Of a DNA stretch of 64,000 bases, positions 44,607 to 54,603 are shown one piece after another. The stretch covers positions 80,363 to 144,362 of the forward strand of contig JACREQ010000034.1 of NCBI GenBank assembly GCA_016218155.1. Reading direction: 5' to 3'. The position numbers and the translations under genes are program-made. The DNA comes from Bacteroidia bacterium. Lineage in GTDB: Bacteria > Bacteroidota > Bacteroidia > Bacteroidales > GWA2-32-17. Under the pieces are notes generated by a model, which made no database searches, was not told the DNA's origin, and saw only the letters and a program-made list of their open reading frames with translations. How positions within the stretch are numbered: position 1 is the first letter of the stretch; every line of letters begins with the position of its first letter.

Positions 44607-46307
44607 CTATTTATTTAATTCCTTGCAATTATTAATGCTTGTTTCAATGTCGGTTCGCTCACCCCTGGTTGCTATTTCTAAAGTAAAAGCTTGGTTATAG
44701 CAATCAATAGCTTCAGAATATTGTTTTCGACTTTTGTAGTAATTACCTAATATTTGCCAGGTGAAATAATAATTAGGATTCGAATTTTTAAATTGTTCTA
44801 GTCTTTCTTTAGAAATTAATCCAAGAACAGGATATTTAGTGTAACTTGTTATATAGTCCTTACACAATCTATAAAAAAGAAATGATTTGTATTTTCTTGA
44901 ATAAAGAAGATTATCAGCTTTGATAGATTCATCAGGATTGTATACCGTTGCAGTTTCTTGGATATTAAAGGTGTCGTTAAAAACTTTATTTAAATCATAC
45001 ATTATATAAGAGCCTATTTGGTATGGTGATGTAGAAATCCATACTTTTAATTTTTTTGGCTGAAATATAATAGAGTGATGTGCTATTAATTGATTAACGG
45101 ATTTTTCATTTGCCATTCCTATGTCCGAATTTTTTAATCCGGCTCTGTTGCGCATTATTTTAGCAGCAGTATTTGGTGAAACAGGTAAGTTTTCTGAAAT
45201 AAGTTCTTTTACTCTGAAGTATCTGTATAGCGAAGCACTATTAAGCATGTTTTCGATATTGTTTTTTTCGCGAACCAAAGAGTCAGATTGAAAATGGTTG
45301 GTACAAATAAGATAATTATGTTTTGAAGTATAAACAAATTGTTTTGATGGAGTTTTCTCAATATTTATAGCATCGTTATCTGCAGCAGATCCTATAAGTA
45401 TTGATTCTGAAACAAAAGTTTTAAATTTTGATGCAATTTGTTTGGCTTCTTCAATATTTCCTGAATATTGAAGGATATTGCGTGCAACAATAGAAATAGG
45501 TGTAGCAACTGAATAGGGGATATCTGATGTTCCTGCATTTATTGTTACAGTTATACCTTTCTCATTCATTCCTGATACTACTCCAATCATTCCGCCCCAT
45601 GAAATAAACATAAATTTATACCCGGAATCGGGTTTAAAGAACGTTACAATTTTATTTTCAGCAAATTCATCACCTACATAAAAATCAAAATTTCGTGCTA
45701 TTAGTAAAGATGAGTCGGCTGATGCTTCATTTTTAACTGCAAATGATGTGCATCCAACCATGTGATATGTTACTAAAGCATGTCCAATATCGTGTGCCGC
45801 ATGATAATTTAAAACTCTCATGTATGCAGGACTAATAAAAGAAAATTTATTCGACATAAATTTTGAAATGCCATACATTTCCTGCAGATTCTCTAAGGGA
45901 ATGTTTTTATCTAAATTTCTATTAAAAACTGCAATAAAATATTTTAAAAAATCTAGGTATGAGCGCGAAGGAACAAGCTTCATTATTTGTTTTAAGAATG
46001 CAATCTCCTGATATTCTACAAGATTTTTAGTTAGCATTCCAGTTTTTAATCCACGCTCATAAGGTGTGCCTTCAACATAAAGTTCCCAGATATTATATGA
46101 GTTTTTTTTAATCCAGCTTTTTTCACAAATTGTTATACTGTCATTAATCTTAGTTAATTTAAAATCTGAATTATTTGTGGGAATGTTTGGTGGTGAAATC
46201 AATAAAGAATAAAGAAATACTATTGTGCCGATAACAATTATTAAAAGGAAAGAAAGAAATTTCCAGGGTAAAGAGAGTTTATTATTTAATTTGTTTTTAA
46301 TTGGCAT
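44607..46307 (-). CDS. C45 family autoproteolytic acyltransferase/hydrolase, membrane-anchored
   Basis: 566 residues. An N-terminal membrane anchor (about 15-38) is followed by an Ntn-hydrolase domain of the C45/AAT (isopenicillin-N acyltransferase-like) type: VEGTPYERGLKTG near 78, MVGCTSFA with the nucleophile Cys186 that would be freed by autocleavage, then LIARNFDF and SWGGMIGVVSGMNEKGITVT. The C-terminal 80 residues (KNSNPNYYFTWQILGNYYKS, SEAIDCYNQAF) look like a TPR pair. Such enzymes cleave or form amide/ester bonds and recur in flexirubin-type clusters, where one may attach or trim the acyl moiety. Its 5' end overlaps the oxidoreductase gene by 11 bp, implying coupled expression. Confidence 0.82.
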   Translation of the reverse strand: MPIKNKLNNKLSLPWKFLSFLLIIVIGTIVFLYSLLISPPNIPTNNSDFKLTKINDSITICEKSWIKKNSYNIWELYVEGTPYERGLKTGMLTKNLVEYQEIAFLKQIMKLVPSRSYLDFLKYFIAVFNRNLDKNIPLENLQEMYGISKFMSNKFSFISPAYMRVLNYHAAHDIGHALVTYHMVGCTSFAVKNEASADSSLLIARNFDFYVGDEFAENKIVTFFKPDSGYKFMFISWGGMIGVVSGMNEKGITVTINAGTSDIPYSVATPISIVARNILQYSGNIEEAKQIASKFKTFVSESILIGSAADNDAINIEKTPSKQFVYTSKHNYLICTNHFQSDSLVREKNNIENMLNSASLYRYFRVKELISENLPVSPNTAAKIMRNRAGLKNSDIGMANEKSVNQLIAHHSIIFQPKKLKVWISTSPYQIGSYIMYDLNKVFNDTFNIQETATVYNPDESIKADNLLYSRKYKSFLFYRLCKDYITSYTKYPVLGLISKERLEQFKNSNPNYYFTWQILGNYYKSRKQYSEAIDCYNQAFTLEIATRGERTDIETSINNCKELNK

Positions 46308-47802
46308 CCTGAATTTTCTTTAACAGATAATCAAACCCAATAAGTTCACCACAGGTTAAAAGTGAACCTATAGTAACTCCCATAACACCGTGTAGGTTTA
46401 TGTTCTGTCCCGTCATTAATAAATTTGGTACTTTTGTTCTTGGTAAAATAAAAGTTTTAAGTGGGTTGTTGCAATCTTTCATAATGCCATAAACCGAGCC
46501 GTTTATAGTTCCTGTATAGTCTCGATATGTTAATGGTGTAGAAGTATAATAAGCTTTTATTTTATTTCTGATACCCGGAAATTGTTTTTCAATTAAATCA
46601 ATTAGTTGATTTGCTTTACGTTCTTTCATCTGTTTATATTCCTCGCCACGTTTTTCAACAGTCGTGTTTTCCCACTTAAGCATTTCGTCGTATTTCATTA
46701 ATGTAATTGCAATCATACTTTCTGCATGAACATTTGATGAAGAGGTAGTAGGTGTATAAAGCATATATCCGTCAGGCCATGTGTCTGCAGAATATGTTTC
46801 TGCTCCCCATACGTTTTCGCTATTATAACGATAATAGTTGTAGTTCATATAATTGAACTCTTTCTCTTTAAAAACAATATACAAAGAAAAAGCAGAGATG
46901 GTCTGATCAATAGATTGAATCCTTTTTTTGTAAACGTTTCTGTGTAAATCTGAGCCTGTAAGTTCTATTGTTTTTGCAGGATTTATATTTGATATAAAAT
47001 GGTTGGCTTCAATTCTTTCTCCATTTGTTAGTAAAACGTGTGAAATGGTATTATCTGCTCCTGCAGAGAATTCTTTTACTTCTGATTTTAAAAGAATTTT
47101 ACCACCGTTGTTAATAATGCCTTCTGCAAGAATATCCGAAATTTGCGAACCTCCATCAACCATTCGCCAGGTACTTTCTATTAACGAATAATTTATTATT
47201 CCATGAATATAAAGTGGGGCCATTTTTGGATCTCCTGCATGCAGTGGATTAAGAGCAGCTAAAACATTCTGAAGTTGGTAATTGTTAGTTAACGAACTTA
47301 TATATTGATGTGTGTTTTCATAAAAATGCTCAAAGCTTGCCATTCCTGTAGTGCCTGGTTTTGCCTTACCTGCAAGTAAATTTGTTAAGGATAATCCGAT
47401 TTCCTGTAATTTGTTAGTATATTTTTTAATGGCTTCTTTCTCTGTAGGGAAGTATGATGTTATGGTTTCTGCAAAGTTATCAAAACCTTGAGCATAATTG
47501 TATTTTTTACCGGCAATATCAATAACATCAAATGCATCAATATCCATTCTTTTTAATTTAAGCTTTTGTGTCAGCCCAAAATATCTGAATAAATAATTTA
47601 GTGCCTGACCATCGGCCATACTGCCAATATAGTGCATGCCTGTGTCGAAAATGCATTTGTTTCTAACAAAAGTCTGAAGACAACCGCCAAGCTGATGGTT
47701 TTTTTCTAAAATTGTAACTTCGTATCCCTCTTTGCTAAGAATATAACCACAAAGTAAACCGCCTAAACCACTTCCTGCAATAACAACTGATTTTTTATCC
47801 AT
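46297..47802 (-). CDS. FAD-dependent CrtI/CrtISO-like oxidoreductase (second copy)
   Basis: 501 residues. The N-terminal FAD-binding GxGxxG is VVIAGSGLGGLLCGYILS with EKN at 33-35, and the C-terminal FAD motif is MTGQNINLHGVMGVTIGSLL. This is the phytoene desaturase / carotene isomerase fold, active on long conjugated chains, which fits a polyene pathway. It is a paralogue of the next upstream gene (same length, same motif order, matching LTYRDYTGT, LLxGQNxNxHG segments). Gap of 6 bp to that gene and an 11-bp overlap with the C45 gene. Confidence 0.85.
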   Translation of the reverse strand: MDKKSVVIAGSGLGGLLCGYILSKEGYEVTILEKNHQLGGCLQTFVRNKCIFDTGMHYIGSMADGQALNYLFRYFGLTQKLKLKRMDIDAFDVIDIAGKKYNYAQGFDNFAETITSYFPTEKEAIKKYTNKLQEIGLSLTNLLAGKAKPGTTGMASFEHFYENTHQYISSLTNNYQLQNVLAALNPLHAGDPKMAPLYIHGIINYSLIESTWRMVDGGSQISDILAEGIINNGGKILLKSEVKEFSAGADNTISHVLLTNGERIEANHFISNINPAKTIELTGSDLHRNVYKKRIQSIDQTISAFSLYIVFKEKEFNYMNYNYYRYNSENVWGAETYSADTWPDGYMLYTPTTSSSNVHAESMIAITLMKYDEMLKWENTTVEKRGEEYKQMKERKANQLIDLIEKQFPGIRNKIKAYYTSTPLTYRDYTGTINGSVYGIMKDCNNPLKTFILPRTKVPNLLMTGQNINLHGVMGVTIGSLLTCGELIGFDYLLKKIQDAN

Positions 47803-47808
47803 ATTTAA

Positions 47809-49305
47809 TTAGGTGTTACTTTCAATTATTTTATCTACTAAATAATCGTGACCAACAATTTCTCCACAAGTCATAACAGCAGCTATTGTTACGCCTAATA
47901 TACCATGCATGTTTAAATTCTGACCAGTAAAAAACAGGTTAGGAATTTTGGTTTTTGGAGAAATTATTGTTTTTAAAAGTTGATCACTTTCTTTTAAAAT
48001 TCCATAAGTTGAGCCTTCAGGAGTGCCTGTGTAGTCGCGATAAGTTAGAGGTGTTGAGGTATAATAGCTGTCGATATGATTTCTGATACCAGGAAATTTT
48101 ACATCTACTAAATCTAAAAGTTGTTCGGCTTTTTTATGTTTAAACTCAAGATAGTCGTCGCCTCTTTGTTCAATCCAAGTGTTTTCCCATTTAGCAACAT
48201 CCTTAATGCTCATATAGCTCATAATTATTAAGCTGTCGGCATATTTTAAAGAGTTAGAGTTAGATGGTGTATAAAACATAAAACTGTCGGGCCATTGTTT
48301 TTCAGAGTAATTTTCGGCAGACCACACAGAGTCTGTTCTATGGTAATAATGGTTATAGTTTTGGTATTCGAAAGAATTTTCTTTTAACACAATGTAAATA
48401 GTAAACATTCCAATTGTGTTTTCGAGTGACATAATTCTGTTTCTATATGCACTATAAACCTGATTCCCTTCAATCATCTTTAAAGTGTTTGCCGGATGAA
48501 TGTTTGAAATAACCATGTCCGTTTCAATTACGTCTCCGTCTTTTGTCTCAACTGCACTTACTTTATTATTGTTAAATCTGAATTTACCGGCTTCTTTATT
48601 TCGTAATACTTCTCCACCATTAGCTTTAATAATATTTGCAAGATTTATTGCCAAATGATGGCTCCCGTCAAGTAGCCTCCAGGAACTATTAATAAATGAC
48701 GAATTAATAACAGCATGAATATAAAAAGGGGTTTTAGACGGTACACCCGCATAAAGCATATTTGCACCACACAGAACATTTTTTAATTTATTGTTATTTG
48801 TTAAAGCATCGAAATATTGTGTAATGTTTTGTTCGAAAGATTCCCAGCTTGAGATTTGATAGTTTGCCTGTGTAAGATTGTATAACGGAAACTGTTTGCT
48901 CATCTGGTTTAAATCATCAATGTATTTAACCAGCGTTTGTCTTTCCTTTGGAAATTTTTCAGCTAATGTTTCTATAAATAATTCTTGTCCCTGTGCAAAT
49001 TTATATTCTTCATTCTGAAATGTTATTCTTTCAAATCCGTCCATATCAAGCCTAAGAAGTTTAAGCTTGTCAATAATTCCAATGTATTTAAAATATTTAT
49101 ATAATATTTGACCCTCGGCTAAGCCTTCAGTATAGTTTAAACCGGTATTAAAAATACGACCCTTACGGGCAAAAACCTGAAGACAACCACCAATCTGACG
49201 GTTTTTCTCAAGAACAGTAACTTTGTAACCTTCTTTGCTTAAAATACAGCCGGATAACAAACCACCTAAACCGCTGCCTATTACTATGACTTTTTCTTTT
49301 GCCAC
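47809..49305 (-). CDS. FAD-dependent CrtI/CrtISO-like oxidoreductase (first copy)
   Basis: 498 residues. FAD motif VIVIGSGLGGLLSGCILSKE at the N-terminus with LEKNRQIGGC, and FTGQNLNMHGILGVTIAA at the C-terminus. Like its downstream paralogue it should oxidise, desaturate or isomerise a polyene chain. Starts exactly one base after the stop codon of the exporter fusion, so translation is coupled. Because two near-equal copies are kept, they may work on different double bonds or as a heterodimer. Confidence 0.85.
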   Translation of the reverse strand: MAKEKVIVIGSGLGGLLSGCILSKEGYKVTVLEKNRQIGGCLQVFARKGRIFNTGLNYTEGLAEGQILYKYFKYIGIIDKLKLLRLDMDGFERITFQNEEYKFAQGQELFIETLAEKFPKERQTLVKYIDDLNQMSKQFPLYNLTQANYQISSWESFEQNITQYFDALTNNNKLKNVLCGANMLYAGVPSKTPFYIHAVINSSFINSSWRLLDGSHHLAINLANIIKANGGEVLRNKEAGKFRFNNNKVSAVETKDGDVIETDMVISNIHPANTLKMIEGNQVYSAYRNRIMSLENTIGMFTIYIVLKENSFEYQNYNHYYHRTDSVWSAENYSEKQWPDSFMFYTPSNSNSLKYADSLIIMSYMSIKDVAKWENTWIEQRGDDYLEFKHKKAEQLLDLVDVKFPGIRNHIDSYYTSTPLTYRDYTGTPEGSTYGILKESDQLLKTIISPKTKIPNLFFTGQNLNMHGILGVTIAAVMTCGEIVGHDYLVDKIIESNT

Positions 49306-52300
49306 TTATTTTCTGATTATTAACAATTTGTTCGAAGTTAATTTTGTGTTATCAATAATTTCATACTGCAAATTAAAACGTTTTGCAATATCAACCATAA
49401 AATTAATTGCAGTAAAATGAAGTTCTTTTCCTTCAAGTTTATTAAATCCAAATTTTGTTGAGAAAAACTCAGTATATCTTGTTCCTAAATGTCTTTTCTT
49501 TAAGTCTTTATCTGCATCACGAATGATTACCATTCCGTTTTCATTCAAATGATTTATGCAATTCTCAATAAGACTGATTTGTTTTTCTTCGCTTATATAG
49601 TGTAAAATATCTGAAAGTATAAACACGTCTTTGTTTTCAAATTTGTACTCTGTTGCATCAGCATGAAAGAATTGAGTGTTTTCATTTTTTGAGATGCAAT
49701 TTTGAGCTACCTCAATTTTATCTTCGTCGTAATCTATACCTGTTATTTTCCTTTTGTTAGAAAGAAACCCAAGCATGTAAGACATAAAACCGTATCCGCA
49801 TCCTATATCGAGTATCTCAGCTTTCTGAGGAATAATTTCATTAAAATATGTGTAATTATTTTCCAGCTTAATTTTTATTCGGCAATACCATTCCAGTAAA
49901 GGACCCTTATAAATATAGTTTTTAATAAGTTTATCTGAAAGATATTTTGGAGTTTCACATTCTTTTTTTAATTCTTCATATGTTTTACGGTAAAAGGTTT
50001 GAAGTGATTTTGTGAGTTCGTGATAATCTTTTCCATGTGCAGAATCTGTGGCTAAAATTCTGTTATAAATCTTTGTTGTTATTTTTCCCGAACGAACATA
50101 ATTCTCACCTTTCAACATACAATCGCCTGCGCCATGAAGTAATATTGGCACTATATCTAAATCAAGTTGTTTTGCAAGATAAAATGCCCCTTTATGAAAA
50201 CGGGTAATATTCTGGTCTTTTGATCGACTACCCTCAGGAAATACTAATATTGAATATCCTTCATCAATTTTAAGTTTTAATTTTTCTATCAGTTTTTCAT
50301 TACCTTCTTTTACGCTAAAGAAGTCGATAAAACGAATAACATAACCATAAAACGGACTATTCCAAACCCAGTTGGTTGTTAATACAACCATTTTTGGGTT
50401 AAGTGCCAGTAATATTAATAAATCAACATGAGATTGATGGTTACTAATAATAATTGAAGGCTTTTTAAAATTTTCTGCTGAAAGATTAATTTTTTTCTTT
50501 TTGATAGGGAAAAGACTGTATACTATACCACGACAAGCATACATCATACAGTAGTGCATGAATAGTTTTTTTTGTTTAATTCTTATCGGTAACCCGATTG
50601 CAATTAAAAGGCAAATATTTAACAATAAGCAGCCAGTTGTGAAAATAGTAAAAGCTCCAATTGTTAAAAGAAGATTTGAAAGTGTTATAGGAACAGCTCT
50701 GTTTTTGCCGTTTTTCGAAACAAGGGTTTTAAAAAGTAATGGTTCGTATGTGTAAGAAAGCAAAACAACAGACAGAAGACCTATTACTGAGATCGAAGCA
50801 ATAGAATAAAGTGCAGGATGTTTGGCAAAAATTAAAACTCCGGTTCCGGATATAGTAATCATGGCAGAAACCAGTATGTTTGTTTTAAATGATAGCAGGG
50901 TTTTCTGGCTGGTAGAATAGCCCAAAATCAGTCCTTGCATTATGTAAGTACTGTAATCTACACCCATCCCGGTTATGAACGACGAAATAATAATATTGAA
51001 AATGTTAAATTTAATGCCAAATATGCTCATTATACCTAGTGTCCACACCCAACTTAAAAGAATTGGCAGGAATGTTATAAACCCAATTTCAATACGTCCA
51101 AATGCAATGATTAAAATAATTAGCACTAATCCCAAACTTACATTTGCAATAAAACCAAAATCTTTATTAAGGTATTCCACGTATTTTGCAACTATTGATT
51201 GGCGGTCAATTAAAGAAGAATTTGTAAAGTCGTTAAATTTTTCTTTCAGTTCGGCACGGTGACTTTTTTCAAGCTTTAATATGCTAACAATACTTACTAA
51301 ATTATTTTTTTTGTAAAAATTTTCTTTAAATAAATTATCCTTTAAAAGATTAAATGAAACATGTGGAATAGGCTTGTATTCTTTATCAAGTGATGTAAAA
51401 AACTTGTCAAATGCATTTACACTAAATCCTGCATCTTTGGCAGATTTTTCAATATGTTTTTTAATACTGTCTTTCTTTTCTTTTGTCCAGTAATTTTTCC
51501 ATTTATTGATTCTTGCTAATTGTAAAGAGTCAGAAATAAGTATATCTGTAACTGAACGGAACTTTGTTATGGTAGAATCAGCTTTGAGCTGATCAATTCT
51601 TTTTTGAACTTTTTCATTGTTTTTTAAAGCTTCTTCGGCATTTTCTCCATAAGAAATTACATATGCTGTATTGTCTGTAAAGTCATTTATTCTTTTAAGA
51701 TTATTTTCTGCTGTTCTAAGCTCATCAGACATGAAGTTCATTTTCATCAAATCACCTTCAAATTCTACTTTAAAAGCAAAGTATATAAAAACAATCGTAA
51801 GAATCGAGAATGAAATTAAAACTGGTTTAAATCTGTCAAATTCAAAATGTGTAATTTTATCCAGTAGGTTTTCTAAATAATTTTTTTCAATAATATGCTG
51901 CCTTTTGTTTTTGTCAATAATCTGAGGTAAAATAATTAAAGTTAAAGCAGCTGAAACGACTACAGCTATTGCTGCAAATATTCCAAGTTCCTGCAATACT
52001 TTTGACGAAACAAAAAATAAACTAATAAACTCGAATGCTGTAGCAATACCACAAACCATAATTGGAAAAGCTACATCTTTTAAAGTTGCAATAATGTCTT
52101 TTTTATGTTTCTGGTGCGAAATAATATGTAAAGAATAGTCAACAGTTATTGCCAGAACAATTGGTCCCATACTTAATGTAATTACCGAAATGGCAGGTAA
52201 CATAAAGGCTAAAGCAGATAATGCCAGCCCACCGGCTAAAACTGTTGGAATAAAAATGATAAGAAAAACTCTTTTGTCTCTTACAGAAAAACTTATGATT

Positions 52301-53157
52301 AAAATAAGTAAAACCGTAGCTATAGAAAAAGTAAGTATGATATCTTTTTTTAGAGTATTGGCATTAGCTACTGAAATTAGTGCAGAGCCAAAAGGTTCTG
52401 CTTTTATTTGGTTGTTATGTTTTTGACTGATTTTATCAATAGTTTTTGATAACAAAGCCGCCATTTCAGTATTTTCGGCAGTTTTATTGTTTGCATTAAC
52501 AGTATTTGCAAACAGAAAAAGATTTTTTTTGTTTTTAGTTAAAATAAAACCATTATAAATTTCATAATTCTCATCGAAGCTTGCACTGTTAAGTTTTTTT
52601 AAAGCAATACCTGTAATGCCAAGAGGGTCAAGGGTTATATTTTCTTTAAATGCAAAACTTGCAGGGGAAATTAATGATTCATATGTTCTTTGAATAGATT
52701 TTTCTATATTGTTAGCAGAAGTAATACTGTCAAGTTTTTCAAAGTCATCATTATTTAAGAAAACAGGATAATTCTGATAGAAAATATCTGAAATTGTACT
52801 AAATAATGAATCATTTATTTTGTAAAAAACTCCTTTAAAAAATGGTTTATACGTATCTGATTTTAATTCCGTGCCAAGCTCTTCTGCAAAAGCAGTTAAG
52901 GAATCAGGGTCAGCTTCTTTGAGGCTATCTGAAAGGCAAATATTGATAATTATTTTATCAGCAATACCTGTATTTTGAAAAGCGATATTTATTTTATCTT
53001 TTTTGTCTTTTCCTGGTATTGCATTATTAATATCTTCTTCGAGTTTAATGTTAAATACAAATGAGAATGCAGATACAACAATGAATACTAAAAGAACCAG
53101 AAACCAGATTTTATGTCTTTTAAAGAAATTGTATAGTATGATAAAGAATTGTGCCAT
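49306..53157 (-). CDS. MMPL/RND exporter fused to acyltransferase and methyltransferase
   Basis: 1283 residues. Residues 1-790 are an RND/MMPL transporter: helix 1 at about 12-32, a periplasmic loop, five-helix block near 255-420 with MGPIVLAITVDYSLHI, second loop about 440-640 and a second block with ITGMGVDYSTYIMQGLILGY near 740. Residues about 840-1060 form a 1-acylglycerol-3-phosphate acyltransferase (ISNHQSHVDLL with HX4D near 907; VFPEGSRS near 972). Residues 1090-1283 form a class I SAM methyltransferase (ILDIGCGYGF near 1114, GIDYDEDK). MMPL exporters for pigment lipids occur in flexirubin/aryl-polyene clusters; the extra two domains would acylate and methylate the product before or during export. 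First-copy oxidoreductase follows without a gap. Confidence 0.85.
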   Translation of the reverse strand: MAQFFIILYNFFKRHKIWFLVLLVFIVVSAFSFVFNIKLEEDINNAIPGKDKKDKINIAFQNTGIADKIIINICLSDSLKEADPDSLTAFAEELGTELKSDTYKPFFKGVFYKINDSLFSTISDIFYQNYPVFLNNDDFEKLDSITSANNIEKSIQRTYESLISPASFAFKENITLDPLGITGIALKKLNSASFDENYEIYNGFILTKNKKNLFLFANTVNANNKTAENTEMAALLSKTIDKISQKHNNQIKAEPFGSALISVANANTLKKDIILTFSIATVLLILIISFSVRDKRVFLIIFIPTVLAGGLALSALAFMLPAISVITLSMGPIVLAITVDYSLHIISHQKHKKDIIATLKDVAFPIMVCGIATAFEFISLFFVSSKVLQELGIFAAIAVVVSAALTLIILPQIIDKNKRQHIIEKNYLENLLDKITHFEFDRFKPVLISFSILTIVFIYFAFKVEFEGDLMKMNFMSDELRTAENNLKRINDFTDNTAYVISYGENAEEALKNNEKVQKRIDQLKADSTITKFRSVTDILISDSLQLARINKWKNYWTKEKKDSIKKHIEKSAKDAGFSVNAFDKFFTSLDKEYKPIPHVSFNLLKDNLFKENFYKKNNLVSIVSILKLEKSHRAELKEKFNDFTNSSLIDRQSIVAKYVEYLNKDFGFIANVSLGLVLIILIIAFGRIEIGFITFLPILLSWVWTLGIMSIFGIKFNIFNIIISSFITGMGVDYSTYIMQGLILGYSTSQKTLLSFKTNILVSAMITISGTGVLIFAKHPALYSIASISVIGLLSVVLLSYTYEPLLFKTLVSKNGKNRAVPITLSNLLLTIGAFTIFTTGCLLLNICLLIAIGLPIRIKQKKLFMHYCMMYACRGIVYSLFPIKKKKINLSAENFKKPSIIISNHQSHVDLLILLALNPKMVVLTTNWVWNSPFYGYVIRFIDFFSVKEGNEKLIEKLKLKIDEGYSILVFPEGSRSKDQNITRFHKGAFYLAKQLDLDIVPILLHGAGDCMLKGENYVRSGKITTKIYNRILATDSAHGKDYHELTKSLQTFYRKTYEELKKECETPKYLSDKLIKNYIYKGPLLEWYCRIKIKLENNYTYFNEIIPQKAEILDIGCGYGFMSYMLGFLSNKRKITGIDYDEDKIEVAQNCISKNENTQFFHADATEYKFENKDVFILSDILHYISEEKQISLIENCINHLNENGMVIIRDADKDLKKRHLGTRYTEFFSTKFGFNKLEGKELHFTAINFMVDIAKRFNLQYEIIDNTKLTSNKLLIIRK

Positions 53158-53169
53158 TATGTTTTTACG

Positions 53170-54348
53170 CTATACCTTTTTTCTTCTGAGTATTAATAGT
53201 AAAATGTAAAAGAATAGTCCAAACAATGCAGAAACTCCACTAGCTAAAAGAACACTTCCAAGTAAGTATTGTTCAATATTTAATGCAAATAAATCGAGAC
53301 TAAATCCTGCATTAAATGGAAGTGTTGAAATATCTGTTCCCATTGCAATTCCACCTGTTAGATAGCTTAAATAAATGATTACAGGAATCATTGGCGTAAT
53401 ACTTATATTGGCAGCAACACCTACAATTAATTTGTTTAATTTAAACATATGAGCTAGAGCTATTGCGCTTATCAATTGATATCCCCAAAGAGGAATAATT
53501 CCCATGTAAACTCCAAACATTATTGATAAAACAATTTTGGCATTACTGTCCTTTGTTCTTATAAGATTTTGATCAAAAAACTCTGCAATATTTTTACGAT
53601 TTAATTTTTTTAATATTGCAAATGGGCGATAAAATGCCAGACTTAAAAATACCAACCAAGAATTTAATAAACCTATTCTAAAAAAATCTATAAATGGTCT
53701 GAAATGAGTTATGCGCTCTTCTGTTGGTGGATAAAATACCGAAATGGGAATAGAATCAATTGGAATATTTTTCCAGGATGCTTTAACCATAACTTCAATT
53801 TCGAATTCATAACGACGCGTTAGTAGTCTTATTTTTCGCATTTTATTTAATGGGTAGAGCCTAAAACCAGATTGAGTATCGTCTAACTTTATTCCGGTAA
53901 TTACCAAAAACCAAAAATTAGAAAAATTATTAGCAAAACTGTTTTTTCTTGGTACATTACCATTAATTATTTTTCGTGCCCCAATAATAATTGCCTCTTT
54001 ATTCGTTTTATGAGCTTCAACAAATTTTGGAATCTCTTTGGCATCGTGTTGACCATCAGAATCTATAGTGATTGCATAGTCAAATCCCAACTCAATAGCT
54101 TTTTTAAATCCTTTTTTAATAGCATATCCTTTACCTTTATTGTCGGGGTAAGAAATAGTTGTAATGTTTTGATATTTAGTTAGAATTGAAGAAGTGTTGT
54201 CGGTAGCACCATCGTTAACAACAATAATATTTGGGGTTTGTTTTAATACGCCTTCTATAACTTCTTCAATTTTAGAAGCATTGTTATAAGTTGGAATAAT
54301 AACACAATACCTTTCTTCAGTATTCAAATATGCTTGTTTCTCAGTCAA
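53170..54348 (-). CDS. Glycosyltransferase family 2 fused to DUF2062
   Basis: 392 residues. Residues 12-235 are GT2: VIIPTYNNASKIEEVIEGVL, VVNDGATDNTS, and the DXD site SDGQHD near 105, with DTQSGFRLYP and YEFEIEVMVKA as in dolichol-phosphate-mannose-like transferases. Residues about 265-385 are the membrane DUF2062 domain (GVYMGIIPLWGYQLISAIAL, ITPMIPVIIYLSYL). The fusion is frequent in Bacteroidota lipid/pigment clusters. Likely transfers a sugar or lipid-linked group at the membrane. First gene of the pigment operon; a -7 box (54383-54390, minus strand TAATTTTG) lies 35 bases upstream. Confidence 0.88.
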   Translation of the reverse strand: MTEKQAYLNTEERYCVIIPTYNNASKIEEVIEGVLKQTPNIIVVNDGATDNTSSILTKYQNITTISYPDNKGKGYAIKKGFKKAIELGFDYAITIDSDGQHDAKEIPKFVEAHKTNKEAIIIGARKIINGNVPRKNSFANNFSNFWFLVITGIKLDDTQSGFRLYPLNKMRKIRLLTRRYEFEIEVMVKASWKNIPIDSIPISVFYPPTEERITHFRPFIDFFRIGLLNSWLVFLSLAFYRPFAILKKLNRKNIAEFFDQNLIRTKDSNAKIVLSIMFGVYMGIIPLWGYQLISAIALAHMFKLNKLIVGVAANISITPMIPVIIYLSYLTGGIAMGTDISTLPFNAGFSLDLFALNIEQYLLGSVLLASGVSALFGLFFYILLLILRRKKV

Positions 54349-54603
54349 TTTATTGCAAAAAGATATAAATATTTATGGAAGGCAAAATTATCATTAAATT
54401 TGGAAAAAAAGCTAGTTTTTTAATACTAAGGTTCTCTGATTGAAACCAAAAGTTTTTATCACTAATTTACACCATGTTCAAATATAGTCCTTCAAACAAA
54501 AAAGCTAGTTTTGTTCTTTTTATTTTCCATTTATTTCCTTTTTGGTTATTCTTTTCTATAAAAATAACTTTGTTTTATTTATTTTTATAAAAAAAATAAA
54601 GTC
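54349..54603. other. Divergent promoter region
   Basis: 255 bases between two divergent genes. Contains the -7 box of the pigment operon on the minus strand (54383-54390) and the DUF2461 promoter on the plus strand. No gene seen. Confidence 0.6.
54541..54572 (+). promoter_or_regulatory. Consensus promoter of the DUF2461 gene
   Basis: TTTG at 54541-54544, exactly 20 bp, TAACTTTG at 54565-54572: a full match to the Bacteroidota consensus. Start near 54580, leader about 24 nt. Confidence 0.65.

Noticed and set aside
54383..54572. Single shared regulator site between pigment operon and DUF2461 gene
   Set aside because: Only promoter boxes were seen; no convincing dyad that would link the two genes.
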